Source: Flaveria trinervia (Eukaryota; Streptophyta; Magnoliopsida; Asterales; Asteraceae). Taken from it: a stretch of DNA of 64,000 bases. This document shows, in pieces, positions 1-10,995 of the stretch. The DNA is taken from positions 110,413,706 to 110,477,705 of the forward strand of contig CM046442.1 of the NCBI GenBank assembly GCA_025506515.1. The letters run 5' to 3'. Every line of letters starts with the position of its first letter. The stretch's first letter is position 1. A program made the translations under genes and the position numbers. Below the pieces are notes generated by a model, which was given only the letters and a program-made list of their open reading frames with translations, ran no database searches and was not told the origin of the DNA.

Positions 1-865
1 AGGTTTGAAATGAGTGCAATGGGAGAATTACAGTTCTTTCTAGGCTTGCAAATTAAACAAAAGGCTGATGGAACCTTTATTCATCAGTCAAAATATACAA
101 AAGATCTTTTGAATAAGTTTGATTTACAAAACTGTAAGCCCTGTTCTACTCCCATGTGCAACACCACACAACTGGATGCAGATCAGAAAGGTAAAGCTGT
201 TGATGAAACACTTTACAGATGTATGATTGGGTCCTTGATGTATTTAACAGCTTCTAGACCGATATTATGTTTGCTACATGTGTTTGTGCTAGATTTAGGC
301 TGCACCTAAAGAGTCTCATTTGATTGCAGTCAAGAGATCTTTAGATATTTGCAAGGTACACAATCTCTAGGTTTATGGTATTCCACTGGACACTCTTGCA
401 AATTAGTTGCTTTTCAGATAGTGACTATGCAGGTGCAAGTTAACTAGAAAGTCAACTTCTGGTGGTGTCAATTCCTAGGCAACGGTTGATTTCTTGGCAG
501 AGTAAGAAACAAACATCTGTTGCACATCAACTGCTGAAGCCGAGTACATTGCTGCTGCAAGTTGTACTTCTCAGGTACTCTGGCTTCAGAACCAACTTCT
601 GGATTATGGCATTACAGAGACTAAGACTCCATTATTAATGGATAGTGCTTCAGCTCTGTGTATTGTCAAAAAATCCAGTCCAGCACTCTAGGACCAAACA
701 TATAGAGATCAGACATCACTTTATTCGGGATTGTTTGAAAAAGGTCTGATTGATCCTAAGTTTGTGCCTAGTGCTGATGAGCTTGCAGATATTTTTACTA
801 AGCCTTTGGATAGTTCTACTTTCCAAAACCTTGTGTTAAGGCTTGGTATGCTGCAGCTAGAATAA
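1..865 (+). pseudogene. copia RT C-terminus and RNase H of element A (broken)
   Basis: The first 300 bases encode the copia RT C-terminal region: MSAMGELQFFLGLQIKQKAD, later SKYTKDLL and GSLMYLTASRP. Further motifs follow in shifted frames: RNase H pieces around 500-720 (ISWQSKKQTS, AEYIAAAS-like, RTKHIEI) and the ending ADIFTKPLD...LRLGMLQLE with a stop at 863-865. The homologous part of element B (15721-16580) is less broken. Several single-base indels disrupt A, for example near 270, 310, 425 and 665, so no functional polyprotein can be made. This part of pol extends the minus-strand DNA and removes RNA template during reverse transcription. Confidence 0.9.
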
Positions 866-1527
866 GTGACCACTACTGATGATTTCAGTAATAAGTACTG
901 GTGATCATTGGTAACCATGTCACATATAAGTACTGATAAGTTCTTTCACTTCAGTAGTTTTTATAACTACTGAAGGCTAAATGCCTCACAAGTACTGAAG
1001 TACTTTATCTGTTCTAAACCACTGATGTAGTTACAACTACTGAAATCAGTACAACAGACAGATACTGACGTCCTATGAAACACCTGAAAAGCAGAGATGC
1101 AAAGTCTGATGAGTAAGTGTTGAGGACAGTATGAAACAGCGAAAAGCTAGAATTGACAAAAATAGCTGATGAGTAATTTCTCTTCAGTTGTTTCTACAAC
1201 TGCTGTTTCAAAACAACTGAAGCCAAAACCATGTCTTCAGTAGTTTACAACTACTGAAGACTAACACCAAGTCTTCAGCTATTTACAACAACTGCTGACA
1301 AAACCAATGTCTTCAGTAGTTTCACAACTACTGATGACTGATACCAAGTCTTCAGTTGTTTCATCATCTGAAGTCAAACCATGGTCTTCAGTAGTTTTAT
1401 AACTGCTGATGCCTAAAACCACGACTTCAGCTGTTTCAACATCTGAAAGGGTAATACCATGTCAACAGTCGTTTAAAACTACTGATGACTAACACCAAAA
1501 CCTTCAGTCGTTTTCTAAACCGTACCC
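866..1527. repeat. hairpin-rich spacer between pol and ORF3 (element A)
   Basis: A non-coding spacer packed with short words and their reverse complements: TCAGTAGTT versus AACTACTGA, and TCAGCTGTT or TCAGTTGTT versus AACAGCTGA or AACAACTGA. They recur about every 20-45 bases and pair as local stem-loops; near 950-975, TCAGTAGTT is followed by AACTACTGA a few bases later. The same layout occupies 16581-17240 in element B and related words fill the LTR U3, so it belongs to the family and is not random. Function is unknown; transcriptional control, RNA structure or small-RNA production are possibilities. Confidence 0.8.
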
Positions 1528-1535
1528 TATAAATA
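1528..1535 (+). promoter_or_regulatory. internal TATA box upstream of ORF3 (element A)
   Basis: TATAAATA lies 78 bases before the ORF3 ATG (1606) and is followed by a CT-rich leader (TCTTCTTCAAACC). Element B has TATATATA at the same place, 80 bases before its ORF3 ATG. Conserved position in A, B, F and H supports a dedicated promoter. No transcript data are available here. Confidence 0.6.
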
Positions 1536-1605
1536 TCCGACCTAATCCTTCAGAGCCTCATCTTCTTCAAACCTAACGTTCATCTCTCCAAACCCTCTCT
1601 CATTA

Positions 1606-4600
1606 ATGGCGTCCATGCAGCTCAAACCGCGACACAACTGTGTAGCTTACCTCACCAAATCGCCATTCTGGGCTAAGTTCGATAATGCTATTGATCTTAT
1701 GGTCCAGTCACCCTACAAAACGGCCTTCTTCTCAATCCAATCCTTCATGCCGAATCCCTTAACCAGTTTTGGATGAACGTCACCCTCACCACTGGGGAGA
1801 ACAACACAGAGTCTCTCCGGTCGGTCGTCAACAACCACCAAGTGGTCATCACTCCCGATATACTTCGTCAAACCCTACACCTGGATGATGCCACTTTTCC
1901 TAGGATATCCAAAGGGCACAACTGATTTATCCTTTCCCACCATGGATATCAGGGAAACCTTAGTGCCTCCACCTTACTGAAGAACATTTCCATGATGCTG
2001 AACGTCTCATATTTCACATGGTAAATGTCTGTTTGGCTCCTAAGACTTCCTCTTGGGATCAAATGTCTACAAGGTGGCAGCAGGTATATTCTCTATCTTG
2101 AGCAACAGAACCTAAACTTCTTTGAAATCATTTTTCTGGAACTTAAGGACATGGCCTCAAAATCTATTTCTAACCGCTGGATATTATATCCTCGGTTCAT
2201 AATGGCATAATAGAGAATGAGCTAAAAGCTGAGGGACTTGTTGGTCTCGGAGTCCCTGCGACGGCTGTATTGCCTGAAGTATACTCCAGACACAACTCTG
2301 ACCAACGTTGAAACAGGTTGCCCGGCTGCGAAAACCCACACAGTTGGAACCCACAGCCACCACCTCCAGAACCAAAGTCCCCACCAAACCCACTAAAAAG
2401 AAAACCAAAAAGGCTACTCAGGGAAATGAGTCCCCTGAGGATGCCCCTGCAACAAATGCAGGCTATATCACTGGTTATAACCCCCTAGTGGATATACGGA
2501 CTCTCCCAGCCACAGCCGCTCAGGATTCCTCTCAAAAGGAGCCTGCAGCAACCACAGAAGGGGTACCCACCAATCTGGGATCTTCCTCATTTGAGGAGAT
2601 TGCCATTGAAGAGCACCATTTTCCCCAGGTGCATACTGCTTTTACCCCATCTCCCCATGCAACCACCCCCCAAAGTCCTACATTACTTGTTGCACAAGTG
2701 CTGACTCAGTTGCACTCCTCACCCCTCCCCAGATACCAATTACTACTAGGAATACTTCTACCATTGAGGGGGAGGACCAAAGTGCAGCTGAGAACCCACA
2801 GCATAGGGGTTACAATGTTCCTTCTCCTAGTGTAGCAATGGAGATTGGAACTTCTGGTGAGGCTGCCACTTCTCCTGCTTCAGCATATGATCAGGTTGTA
2901 GTTGGTACCATTACTAAGACCTTACCAGAGGCAACTGCTGATGACGGACAAAGTCCTGAAGGCAGGAAGTCCCCAGTTCCAAGACAAAGGGGCACATGCT
3001 ACAACTGAGCTACACTCAGTGCATGTTCATCCTGATCCTATCAGGAGGTCAGGTGATTCAGTAACTACTGATGATGACCTGGGCTTCTTTTACGATGTAA
3101 TCGCCCAAAACACCATCCTGGAAGAGGAGGTGAGCAGACTCAAAGAACTGCTTGCCAAAACTTCTAAGGAACAAAGACCATCTGCCTCTACCACCTCACA
3201 GATGGCACCTTCATCTGAAGGTCTCCCCAACACTGAGCCACTCCCAACAACTCAGCCACCTGCCTCTGCTTCTGGCACTATTTCTCAGGAACAGAACCCT
3301 CCTGAGCAAATAGCTGCTATCCTTCAAAATCCCTCCCTCTCATCACACCCATAATTACTGACATAGTGATTAAAGCCATTGATGAGAGGCTTTCCTCAGT
3401 AATACAACCATTGATAGATGAGGTTGTGGGCAAACAGCTTTCTGGCAATCAACCCCTTGCAACCAATGCAACCAAAAAGGGGGATTAAGTCAGTGAAAGC
3501 AAAAGAAAGAGGAGTACAGAGGAGAAAGGAAAGGAGAAAGAAATAGAAGGGATAGTAGTGGAAAAGGAGTTGGAGTTGAATGTGGAGACCGATAAAGAGA
3601 AGGAAAAAGACAAAGCCTTGGAGCTATTGATAAAAGAGGCTGATGCCGAACACAGCAGATCAATGGACAACATCATTGATCAGCTTTTAGGCAAGGCCAT
3701 GACACCGTAAACTTGACTCTGAGATTCGAGATTAGAGATTGAAGAAATCCAGAATAGATGGGCAAGTTATGAAGTGTTAGAAAAGAGAAAGGCTTGAGAT
3801 CATGATTAATTTATTGCAAAATATCTGGGAAGATCAATGATCGAAATCAAAGCTTGGTCCAGGGACAGTATTGGCAATCACCACCAAGATCTGTTCACCT
3901 GAAGCATATACTAAGGGACTTGTTATTGAAGCTTTGAATGAAGCAGGAGCAGGGAGCAGGAAGACCTGTCAACATTCCCTCTCCAAAACCCCACAACCAC
4001 AACCCACAAAACCAACTCCCTTACCATCTAAACCAAAGCCGATGATGCACCTAAGAAGAAGAGAAGGGTGTTAGAGGCTAGAAGAAGAGAAGAAGAAGAG
4101 GTGATGTGGAAGAAGATAGGCTGCCTCTGTCTGTAGTCCTAACATTGGCTAAAGCCAAACCCATGCCCATCACTCCCACCTCACAGATGGAAGCTGTGAG
4201 AGTAAAGATTGAAGAAGAACAGCAGCAAAAGCTTCATGATGATGAAATGCTGAAAAGCATTGACAAACTTATGCTGCTTCGTCATCAATAATAAGTATGA
4301 AGAAAGAAGCTCTGAGGTTGTACACCCTTGCCAACACATTTCAATATCAGAAGGAAAGGTGAGAGTATGGCCTGATCCTAGGGTGGCTCACAGGATTGTA
4401 AAGAAAGACATTCCTTCGAGATACAAGGGCCAAGTCAAAAGGATCGTAGATGAAGAGATCACAGTGGTCCTTGTAGTATCACCCGGGATTGTACAAGACT
4501 TCAAGAAGGCCTATGAGACTAAACAACCACCCCAAAAGATGTTAGAGAATAGAATTATTAAAAAGGGGTTAGTCTACAAGAGGCTTGAGAACTTCAAACA

Positions 4601-5042
4601 AAATGAGCTCAGTCTGTTACTTGAGGGACTCATCCTGATGAGTTTGCATACAGACAGATTACAACAGTTGAGCTCAAAAATGGTAAACAGGCCAAGTACA
4701 TCTCAGAGCTGTATGGGCGAGAAGGATTGTTTGATGGTGAAGCCAAGAACCTGACCATAGAAGAAAAAATTATGTTTCTCAAAGCATACACCAGAGAATC
4801 CTATAGGCTTATACATGGGAAGTGAGTCTCATGATGGGGGAACAGCTCAGTGTCCAATTCCCCAATACAGAGCTCCCATCCATACATTGCCAACCAAATC
4901 TTCAGAGACTCATTTCCAGGCCAGTGCTTATATGGGTCATCTTCTCAACTGATCAAGAAGGAAAAAGACCAACCATTCTGCCAACAATAAGTGGGACCTC
5001 AATAAAGTTAAAGGTTTTGGCTGCATTGGTTCAGGGGGAGTT
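1606..5042 (+). pseudogene. ORF3 of element A (post-pol 'plant transposon protein'-like ORF, broken)
   Basis: Starts at ATG 1606 (MASMQLKPRHNCVAYLTKSP), chosen because it follows the TATA box and matches B's start. It runs in changing frames to the PPT. Parts recognised by comparison with B are an N-terminal globular domain (1606-2290, including NRWILYPRFIMA), a long Pro/Thr/Ser/Lys-rich linker (2308-3000), a heptad-like coiled-coil stretch near 3075-3160 (DDLGFFYDVIAQNTILEEE), a Lys/Glu-rich part (3480-3710), and C-terminal segments at 3870-4080 and 4260-4750. The last segment (4822-5115) reads through the PPT into the LTR. There are at least six frameshifts. Sireviruses carry an 'envelope-like' ORF in this position. 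I see no clear signal peptide or membrane segment, so I do not call it an envelope protein. Confidence 0.75.
5033..5042 (+). other. polypurine tract of element A
   Basis: AGGGGGAGTT directly abuts the LTR start TGTTGG. It is identical at 20827-20836 in element B. This is the expected plus-strand primer position, and it lies inside the ORF3 reading frame. Confidence 0.85.
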
Positions 5043-5148
5043 TGTTGGACCAAAAGAACTAATGAGCCGGATCAGAAAAACCTTTAAGTCCCACAGACAT
5101 CACAACAACTACTGAAGACCACAACAGCTGAAGACAACAGCTGATTAC

Positions 5149-5370
5149 AAAGTCTGAACACAAGTGCTAAAGACAAAGTCTGAAGACACAAGTGCTGAAG
5201 ACAAAGTCTAAAGACACAAGGGCTGAAGACAAAGTCTGAAGATACAAGTGCTGAAGACAAAGTCTGAAGACACAAGTGCTCAAGACAAAGTCTGAAGACA
5301 CAAGTGCTGAAGACAAAGTCTGAAGACACAAGTGCTCAAGACAAAGTCTGAAGACACAAGTGCTGAAGAC
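5149..5370. repeat. 28-bp tandem minisatellite in U3 of LTR1
   Basis: Eight units begin AAAGTCTGAA or a close variant. Starts are at 5149, 5175, 5203, 5231, 5259, 5287, 5315 and 5343; the first unit is two bases short and the rest are exactly 28. Each unit holds two GAAGAC-like words and AAGTGCT. Related words are scattered without a fixed period in LTR2 and LTR3, so the array is a lineage-specific expansion. Open frames seen on its minus strand are by-products. Confidence 0.95.
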
Positions 5371-5666
5371 CAAAGTATCAGACGTTGTCACAACAGCTGA
5401 AGAGGTCTTCTTCAGTAGTTGTGATGGTTTACCTTTCAATAGTTTTCTTTGTTTCAGTATTTGTAAAACAACTGAAGAGTATGTTCTTCAGTGTTATAGT
5501 TTCAGTAGTTTCTTTTCAGTAGTTGTAATAATAGTTAACACTTAGCATTTTTGTAAGAAGATGTCAGCTGTTTGACATCATCAATAGTTGTGTTAAACTA
5601 TCAGTAGTTTCTGATAAATTCTATTAGATGTCACTATCAAGTAACATTAGCAGACTTCACATCTCT

Positions 5667-5674
5667 TATATAAG
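5667..5674 (+). promoter_or_regulatory. TATA box of LTR1
   Basis: TATATAAG, followed about 200 bases later by the LTR end. It aligns with 9283-9290 and 21481-21488 in LTR2 and LTR3. Confidence 0.65.
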
Positions 5675-5872
5675 AGTGTTGACCTAATTGTAATTGTGAC
5701 ATTCCGTTACCACAAAAGCGAATATTGGATAAAATATTATTTGTAGAATTCTCTGTCTATAACCGTTTTGTTCTTCTTGAATATCTCTTGGTTCTTGTGA
5801 ATTGGCTAATTAATTGTAGAATTCCGCTGCTATACTCTCTAATCAATCAAACGTAGATCACCGATCCTAACA

Positions 5873-8648
5873 ATCCTAATTGGTTTAAAAGATGGGATGG
5901 GATGAGAGAAGAGCTATTCAAAACAATTTTAATTTTGTTTGTCTAAATCTTTACTGAGCGAACATCATTTCTATTAACACAAGCATTTGAAACATCAAAA
6001 TTTGATTCATAAATATCAAAATATGAACATGCTGGACTAGAGCTAGAACTACACATGCCATTGTCTATAATAGACTTTTAGGAAACAAATCTACTTAAAA
6101 TATTGTCTATTGAAGACTTTTTGGAATCTAAAATACTAATACTAGAGCTGCCCAAACCACTACTTGTAGCATGTCATACTCCTCATGAATCTCCTTATGA
6201 TTTACTCCTTCTAACATGCATACAAACTGTTAGTATCTTTTTGAAGTAATTCATTAGTTGGATGAGGTGTAGGCATGGGAGAACAGCAATAAGTACTTGG
6301 TGGAAGATAAACATGAATAGTTTCTTTGCTTCCCAAACCCATCTTAGTTATAGCCCCCCCCTCGTGGTATCTTGCAAAGTTGCTCATGTTTCATCCAGAG
6401 ATTGTCCATTTCTCAAGTTTTGTTTTAACTTGCTTGTTTTGAATTAGAAAAAGTTTGGTTTTTAATTTGCTTGATTTGAATTAAGAAAGTGCAGTTCGTT
6501 CTGTAAAAGCATTTATCTCAACATTCCTTTCAAAAGATTTCTTTTTAAATGCTCATTTTCCCTTAAAGCTTCATTTAACTTAACATAATATTTTGACTCA
6601 TTTGTTTTAAGTTCTTTGTTAATTTGTTTTAAATCCTTTTCATTTTTTAAAATTACTTGTTAGCTTTATAAACCCTGAATAAACAAATTTTGCATGAAGG
6701 AGAACTCATGTCTTGAATTACCTCATAAGAAAGTCCCATAACTACTTTTTCAGCAACTGACAAACAGGAGTGTTCTTTTTGTATTTTCCTCCTCCATGGC
6801 TTTTTCCTTGCTTCCTCATCTTGACTACCCTCTACTTTTCCTTTATCACATACGTTTAGCTTCACATCATTTGCTTCAACTTCTTCTGGATTACCGACCT
6901 CAGTAGTTTCACAAACATTCAGTTTTTCTTAACAGCTTTTAAACAACCCTTCTCTTCACCAACCTCAACAACCTTTTTCTCATGATCTTGAAATTTCTAT
7001 ACCTTATCTTCAAAAACCTGATCATCTTGAATTTCATATTTGAATTCCGTGAAAGGATCTCAGTCTTCAACCGAATCCACATCACTTTCCTCCACCTCAG
7101 CTACTAGAGCATGATTAATTTCATCTTCAGTTTCTTTGATTTAAACACTCCAAAAAAGTTTGAGATTAGTGTGGTTCCTTCTTTGGCTTGGCTTCTTCTT
7201 TATAGTGATTTGGATGACTTTTGAAGTTCTAGTCGTTCTTGGTTTAGTGATGATTGGAGATGGACATTTCTTTTAAAGTGGCCAAAGTTTTGAGTTTTGA
7301 TTTTGATATCCAAGTTTTGAGTTTGGCCTCAATTAGACTTATCATATCCAAGTTTTGAGTTTTGATTTTGATTGCCAAAGTTCTTCCAACATGTTCTTTC
7401 CATAAACCTTCTTGCACGCAACATGAGCATTGCCATCTACCACTGGATACCAATTTCTTGCAAGTCAATAGGGTCTGCCTGATACATATCCTCCATGGTC
7501 ATTCCTTTGCCTTTCAATTCCCCTACAACCAAAGCTTCATAACCGTGTACAAACATTCCAAATAGTGCCATTGTTTCATATGGAACTTAAGTAGTGACTG
7601 ATGTAGTTGAGCTTTTACTAACACTTTGATCCACTACCATATTTGTTTGACACACCATATCCAGAAGACGCCCTATGAGCAACACTATACATTGAAGACT
7701 TGCCCGGATGAAATCAATGTAGCATTTTGTGGATAAACAATATTTGGCACCATGGATTGATTGTATTCTCTCCTTTTCATGTCAAATCAAATGACTTCAT
7801 TTGTTGATTACATCCATGAGTTTATAATTAGCAAATGTTCTTTCTTTCTTCAACAATCTGACTTGCAAGTTCCATTGCGGTGGTAGAGAATCCAAGAGTT
7901 TTGTGACTTGTTTATGATTTTCTAGCTGTTTATTTCTTTAAGTTTCTTAAAATAGAAAGTAATCGATTGGTAAGGTCAATAAGGCTTTCATTATTGTGTC
8001 CAAGAAATGAATTAAATTCCTTTCAACCTTGGGCTCTTTTGTCCTTTTTCAAGTCTTCATTACTATCATAAAACTCGCCCAAAGAATCATACAAGGATTT
8101 TGCAGTTTTGTGTTCAGAAAAATGGTTGTAGTTAACTTAAGATAAGCATAAACTTAAAGCTCCGAATGCTTTCTGATCATGATCAATTAACTTAAGCTGT
8201 CTTTCTGAAAAAGTTGATGCATTAGTGTTTGTTGAGGTAGTTTGACCGACAATGACAGTAGGAATGTGTGGATCATTGATGATTGATTCCCACTGGTTGT
8301 GATTGGTGTAGTAGAAGACTTTCAAACAACATTTTCAATCTTCAAAATTGTCTTTATTGATAAGCCTTGATGGTCTATTAGTGCAACACTTTCCAAGTCA
8401 GAAATGGTGATATTGTTGTTTTCATTTTCAAATCAAAGATAATTTCAGTAGACACCTTCAATTTCACTACTACTTTCGTGGGAGTTTCGACAATAGTTTC
8501 ACTCGAATAGGTTAGTCTGGGAAACTCTAGTATCGGCAACAGATTCCCTAAAACTAGTAGAATTTTTGTTCTCAGAACAATTTCGGCAACAGTATCGCTT
8601 GATTTGGCAATCATAGGAGTGAACATTCGTTCAAAATGAGGTACTTTA
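5873..8648 (-). mobile_element. element D, old minus-strand copia remnant (gag part)
   Basis: Directly follows LTR1 and runs to the solo LTR2. Read on the minus strand it continues from 9526-9838 (leader) into gag. The part below about 6650 is AT-rich and heavily mutated; I read it as the gag C-terminus/pol linker but recognise no domain there. The element has been interrupted at least twice, by element A at its lower end and by LTR2 at 8649. Confidence 0.6.
6650..8330 (-). pseudogene. gag of element D (broken)
   Basis: Minus-strand pieces match plant copia gag in the right order. Near 8290-8140 are WESIINDPHIPT and DHDQKAFGALSLCLS. Next is a shifted-frame stretch (AKSLYDSLGEFYDSNEDLKK near 8090-8030), then a Leu-rich segment and TTAMELASQIVEERK-like residues near 7870-7850. 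About 7470-7400 resembles the conserved 'DP.DL.E..I.W.MAML..RA..F' block that precedes the gag zinc knuckle. A Lys/Glu-rich tail ends near 6650. Stops and frameshifts are frequent and no knuckle remains. Gag would form the virus-like particle. Confidence 0.6.
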
Positions 8649-9525
8649 TGTTGGACCAAAAGAACCAATGAGCCAGATCAGAAAACCTCTAAGTCCCACA
8701 TGGTATCACAACAACTGCTGAAAGCCTCATCAGTAGTTTGATAAGTGCTGAAGACTTCAACAGCTGAAGATCAAGTGCTGAAGACCTCAACAGCTGAAGA
8801 ACAAAGTGCTGAAGTACAACAGCTGAAGAACACAAGTGCTGAACCTGAAAGACCAAAGTACTGAAGTACAACAGCTGAAGAGTTTACAAGTGCTGAAGAT
8901 CAACAACTGATGTACAAGGTCTGAAGAGAAAGACTGAAGACATCAGCTGATGATACTACTGAAGTCATCAGATGATGAAACGCCTGAGGTCAAAGTCTGA
9001 AGATCAAGTACTGAAGCCTCAGTAGTTTGTCACAACTGCTGAAGAGTACCTCTTCAGTAGTTGTGATATCAGTAGTTTTATATTTTTATGTTTCAGTAGT
9101 TTTGTAAAATGACTGAAGAGTGTTCTTCAGTCGTTGTAGTTTCAGTAGTTTTATATTTTGTACTTAACACGCCGATATGTTCTCAGTAGTTGTGAACATT
9201 TCAGTAGTTTGATAAGATAGTATTTTTGTATTAGATCTGCCAGTTGTCACTTTCCGTGATAACAGCAGTGATTGTTGCACTCTATATAAGGAGTGACAAC
9301 TTATTGTAACGATGGATGAATGAATGGAATGAATGAATGATTTGATTAGAAATATTATACCTCTATAAACATTCTTCAAATCAGAAATATATATTCTCTC
9401 CCTATAACCGTATGCGCTCTTAATGCTTACAAGTATCGATTGCTTGCTACAATTTGTCTAATTCTAGTTTGTATTCCGCTGCTTTGTATTCTAATACATC
9501 AAACTTGTGATCACTGATCCTGTCA
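8649..9525 (+). repeat. solo LTR of the A/B family (LTR2)
   Basis: 877 bp, TGTTGG...TGTCA, very similar to LTR3. No polypurine tract precedes it and no primer site follows; on both sides is element D sequence. Flanking pentamers are CTTTA (8644-8648) and CTTTC (9526-9530), a target duplication with one mismatch. The downstream flank is identical to that of LTR3, which means LTR2 and LTR3 descend from one insertion event. Confidence 0.85.
9283..9290 (+). promoter_or_regulatory. TATA box of LTR2
   Basis: TATATAAG, conserved in all three LTRs of this family. Confidence 0.6.
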
Positions 9526-9822
9526 CTTTCACTGAGTAATGAAGATTAAATTCCAATAACACAAGTTTAATAGTTTCATTGGAAACAATGGTAGTTTCGC
9601 TGAATGAACTATAGTTTCAGTGGATGAAATTGTCAACCTCTTTGAACCCAAAATCGACCAGAATTCACCAAAATTACAATGAATGATTAGGATAGCTTCT
9701 TATACAAATACAGATGGTTTTCAATCGATTTCAATACCAAAAGCATAGAAGATAAGATTCAATAAATGGAATAGTATTTTTGCCAAAAACCGTTCAAAAA
9801 CTCAACAAATCAAGAGCACTAA

Positions 9823-9836
9823 GGCTTTAGTACCAT
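9823..9836 (-). other. degenerate primer-binding site of element D
   Basis: On the minus strand ATGGTACTAAAGCC lies two bases after a CCAACA end. It matches the usual TGGTATCAGAGCC at 10 of 13 positions. It fixes D's orientation and the inner edge of its 5' LTR. The same site is at about 22010-22025 in the duplicate. Confidence 0.55.
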
Positions 9837-9838
9837 AT

Positions 9839-10450
9839 TGTTGGTCCATACGATCGATAAGTAGTGACAACTAATTCACGATACATAAGTATCCCAATTA
9901 GCAAACATGAATCTCATAATGACACAATGAACAAGGTTTAAACATACTCAACCAAACACAAATCATACAAAGAAGATGAAACAATGGCTCAAATTTGATA
10001 TACATAAGCTTCCAACCGAAAACACAACACAACTAAATGAAATATTTCACTATTAGGGTTTACCAACTTGCTTACAATGAGAGAAACTTTCAATATATGA
10101 GCAAAATCTAGTTTCGCTGATAGTTTTGCTCGCAGGACATCGAAACTGTCTTGCCTTAGACCTAGTTTTACCCGGTGATGAAACATAGTTTCGTCGGGTA
10201 AACCAAATCAGCTGACTTTGAGCAAAAGTTAGGTTCGCTCCTAGTTTTATTGGGCACAAAAACATATGAAATACAAATTACAAACTATGTAAACTAACAT
10301 ACAACCTATTACAATAATAAAGAATATAAACACTAACAATGGTAAGTCCAACCTAATCTTGATCATCAACTAGAGATTAATGGGGTCAAGATGTGCACTT
10401 CTTGCAAAACATACTTGACCTTTTTTGCATGATCTCTATGAAATAAGAGG
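9839..10450 (-). repeat. 5' LTR of element D (outer end uncertain)
   Basis: The inner end is fixed by the primer site; in minus orientation the LTR ends CCAACA. It extends upward with blocks rich in AGTTTCGC/GGGTAAA-type words (10100-10260). I cannot place the outer TG end: somewhere between about 10300 and 10560 it gives way to plus-strand sequence leading into LTR E. Confidence 0.45.
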
Positions 10451-10584
10451 GTAATTTAAAAGTTTGAGAAATCTTGACCAATTAATGGTTATGGAATGGT
10501 CTTGATTCTAATAAGCACCATCAATATTTGAAGATCAAGCTTCAAAGTTCTTCTTTAGTATGGTAGCATTAGCTAGGGGGATTT

Positions 10585-10995
10585 TGTAAGTATTAACACT
10601 TAGAGGCGGATGCAACCAAAAAACTCTCAGCATAAACTTGTGAAGTACAAGGAAGTTACATCAGAAGATTTGATTCAATTCAATGAATTACACTCAAATC
10701 TTCTGAAGCCAAAAGACCAAATCTTCTGAAGCCAAAGATGAAGTCCTTCGAAGCTTCAAAGACAAACTCTTTTGAAACCAAGGGACTGATTTCTCTTGAA
10801 GATAGAGAAGACATGCTTTTTTAAATCACCCTTTGACAAAAGCTACACCACTTTCTGTTGCCACCTGTGAAGACTCACCAACTTATATGAGTCAGAGAAA
10901 AGTCCATACTTTGTAAAACTATAGATTAAGGTCTTGAGTTTGTAACTTTTTTACTTTTATACTTTATCCTTCTTTCTATTAGATAAGAGCATGAG
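10585..10995 (+). repeat. LTR E, truncated copy
   Basis: Starts TGTAAGTATTAAC after the purine tract CTAGGGGGATTT. It is the duplicate of LTR E at 22785 but cut at 10995 by the junction to element B. Confidence 0.6.

Larger units (their letters stand above)
1..5872 (+). mobile_element. Ty1/copia (Sirevirus-type) element A, 3' half
   Basis: The window opens inside this element. In order it shows the RT C-terminus, RNase H, a hairpin-rich spacer, an internal TATA box, a long decayed ORF3, a polypurine tract and a 3' LTR that begins TGTTGG and ends CA. The 5' LTR, gag and most of pol lie left of the window. The same order and closely similar sequence recur in element B (10996-21724), which fixes the boundaries. 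The five bases after the LTR are ATCCT; the matching target duplication would lie outside the window. A appears to be inserted into the older minus-strand element D, whose sequence begins right after the LTR. Confidence 0.9.
5043..5872 (+). repeat. 3' LTR of element A (LTR1)
   Basis: 830 bp, TGTTGG...CTAACA. It is homologous to LTR2 (8649-9525) and LTR3 (20837-21724) at both ends but clearly more diverged. U3 contains a 28-bp minisatellite (5149-5370) that is not expanded in the other two, then repeated CAGTAGTT words, a TATATAAG box at 5667 and a U5 ending near ATTCCGCTGC...GATCC. Confidence 0.88.
9526..10995. repeat. large duplication, copy 1 (flank of LTR2)
   Basis: Near-identical to 21725-23195, with only scattered substitutions and small indels such as those near 9860 and 9960. 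Copy 1 stops after AGAGCATGAG at 10995, where element B gag begins abruptly; copy 2 continues past the same point. With LTR2/LTR3 included the duplicated tract is about 2.35 kb. It contains part of element D (leader, primer site, 5' LTR) and the start of LTR E, so it is not an LTR itself. Confidence 0.9.

Noticed and set aside
1606..5042. Calling ORF3 an envelope gene
   Set aside because: The position fits the 'envelope-like' ORF of Sireviruses, but no signal peptide, cleavage site or transmembrane helix is evident in any copy.
5149..5370. CRISPR-like array because of regular 28-base repeats
   Set aside because: Units are directly adjacent with no spacers, lie inside an LTR, and the genome is that of a plant.
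5084..5439. Minus-strand Cys/Leu/Ser-rich reading frames
   Set aside because: Pure by-products of the 28-base tandem repeat; no start context or homologue in LTR2/LTR3.
9310..9345. GAATGAATGAATG microsatellite in LTR2 (and in LTR3 near 21510-21540)
   Set aside because: Short simple repeat, shared by descent; nothing further to report.
8649..10995. A single 2.35-kb LTR (TGTTGG to 10995) with its partner at 20837-23195
   Set aside because: LTR1 of the same family ends with CA at 5872, at the point homologous to 9525. The extra 1.47 kb contains a minus-strand LTR with its own primer site and part of another LTR, and 10995 does not end in CA.
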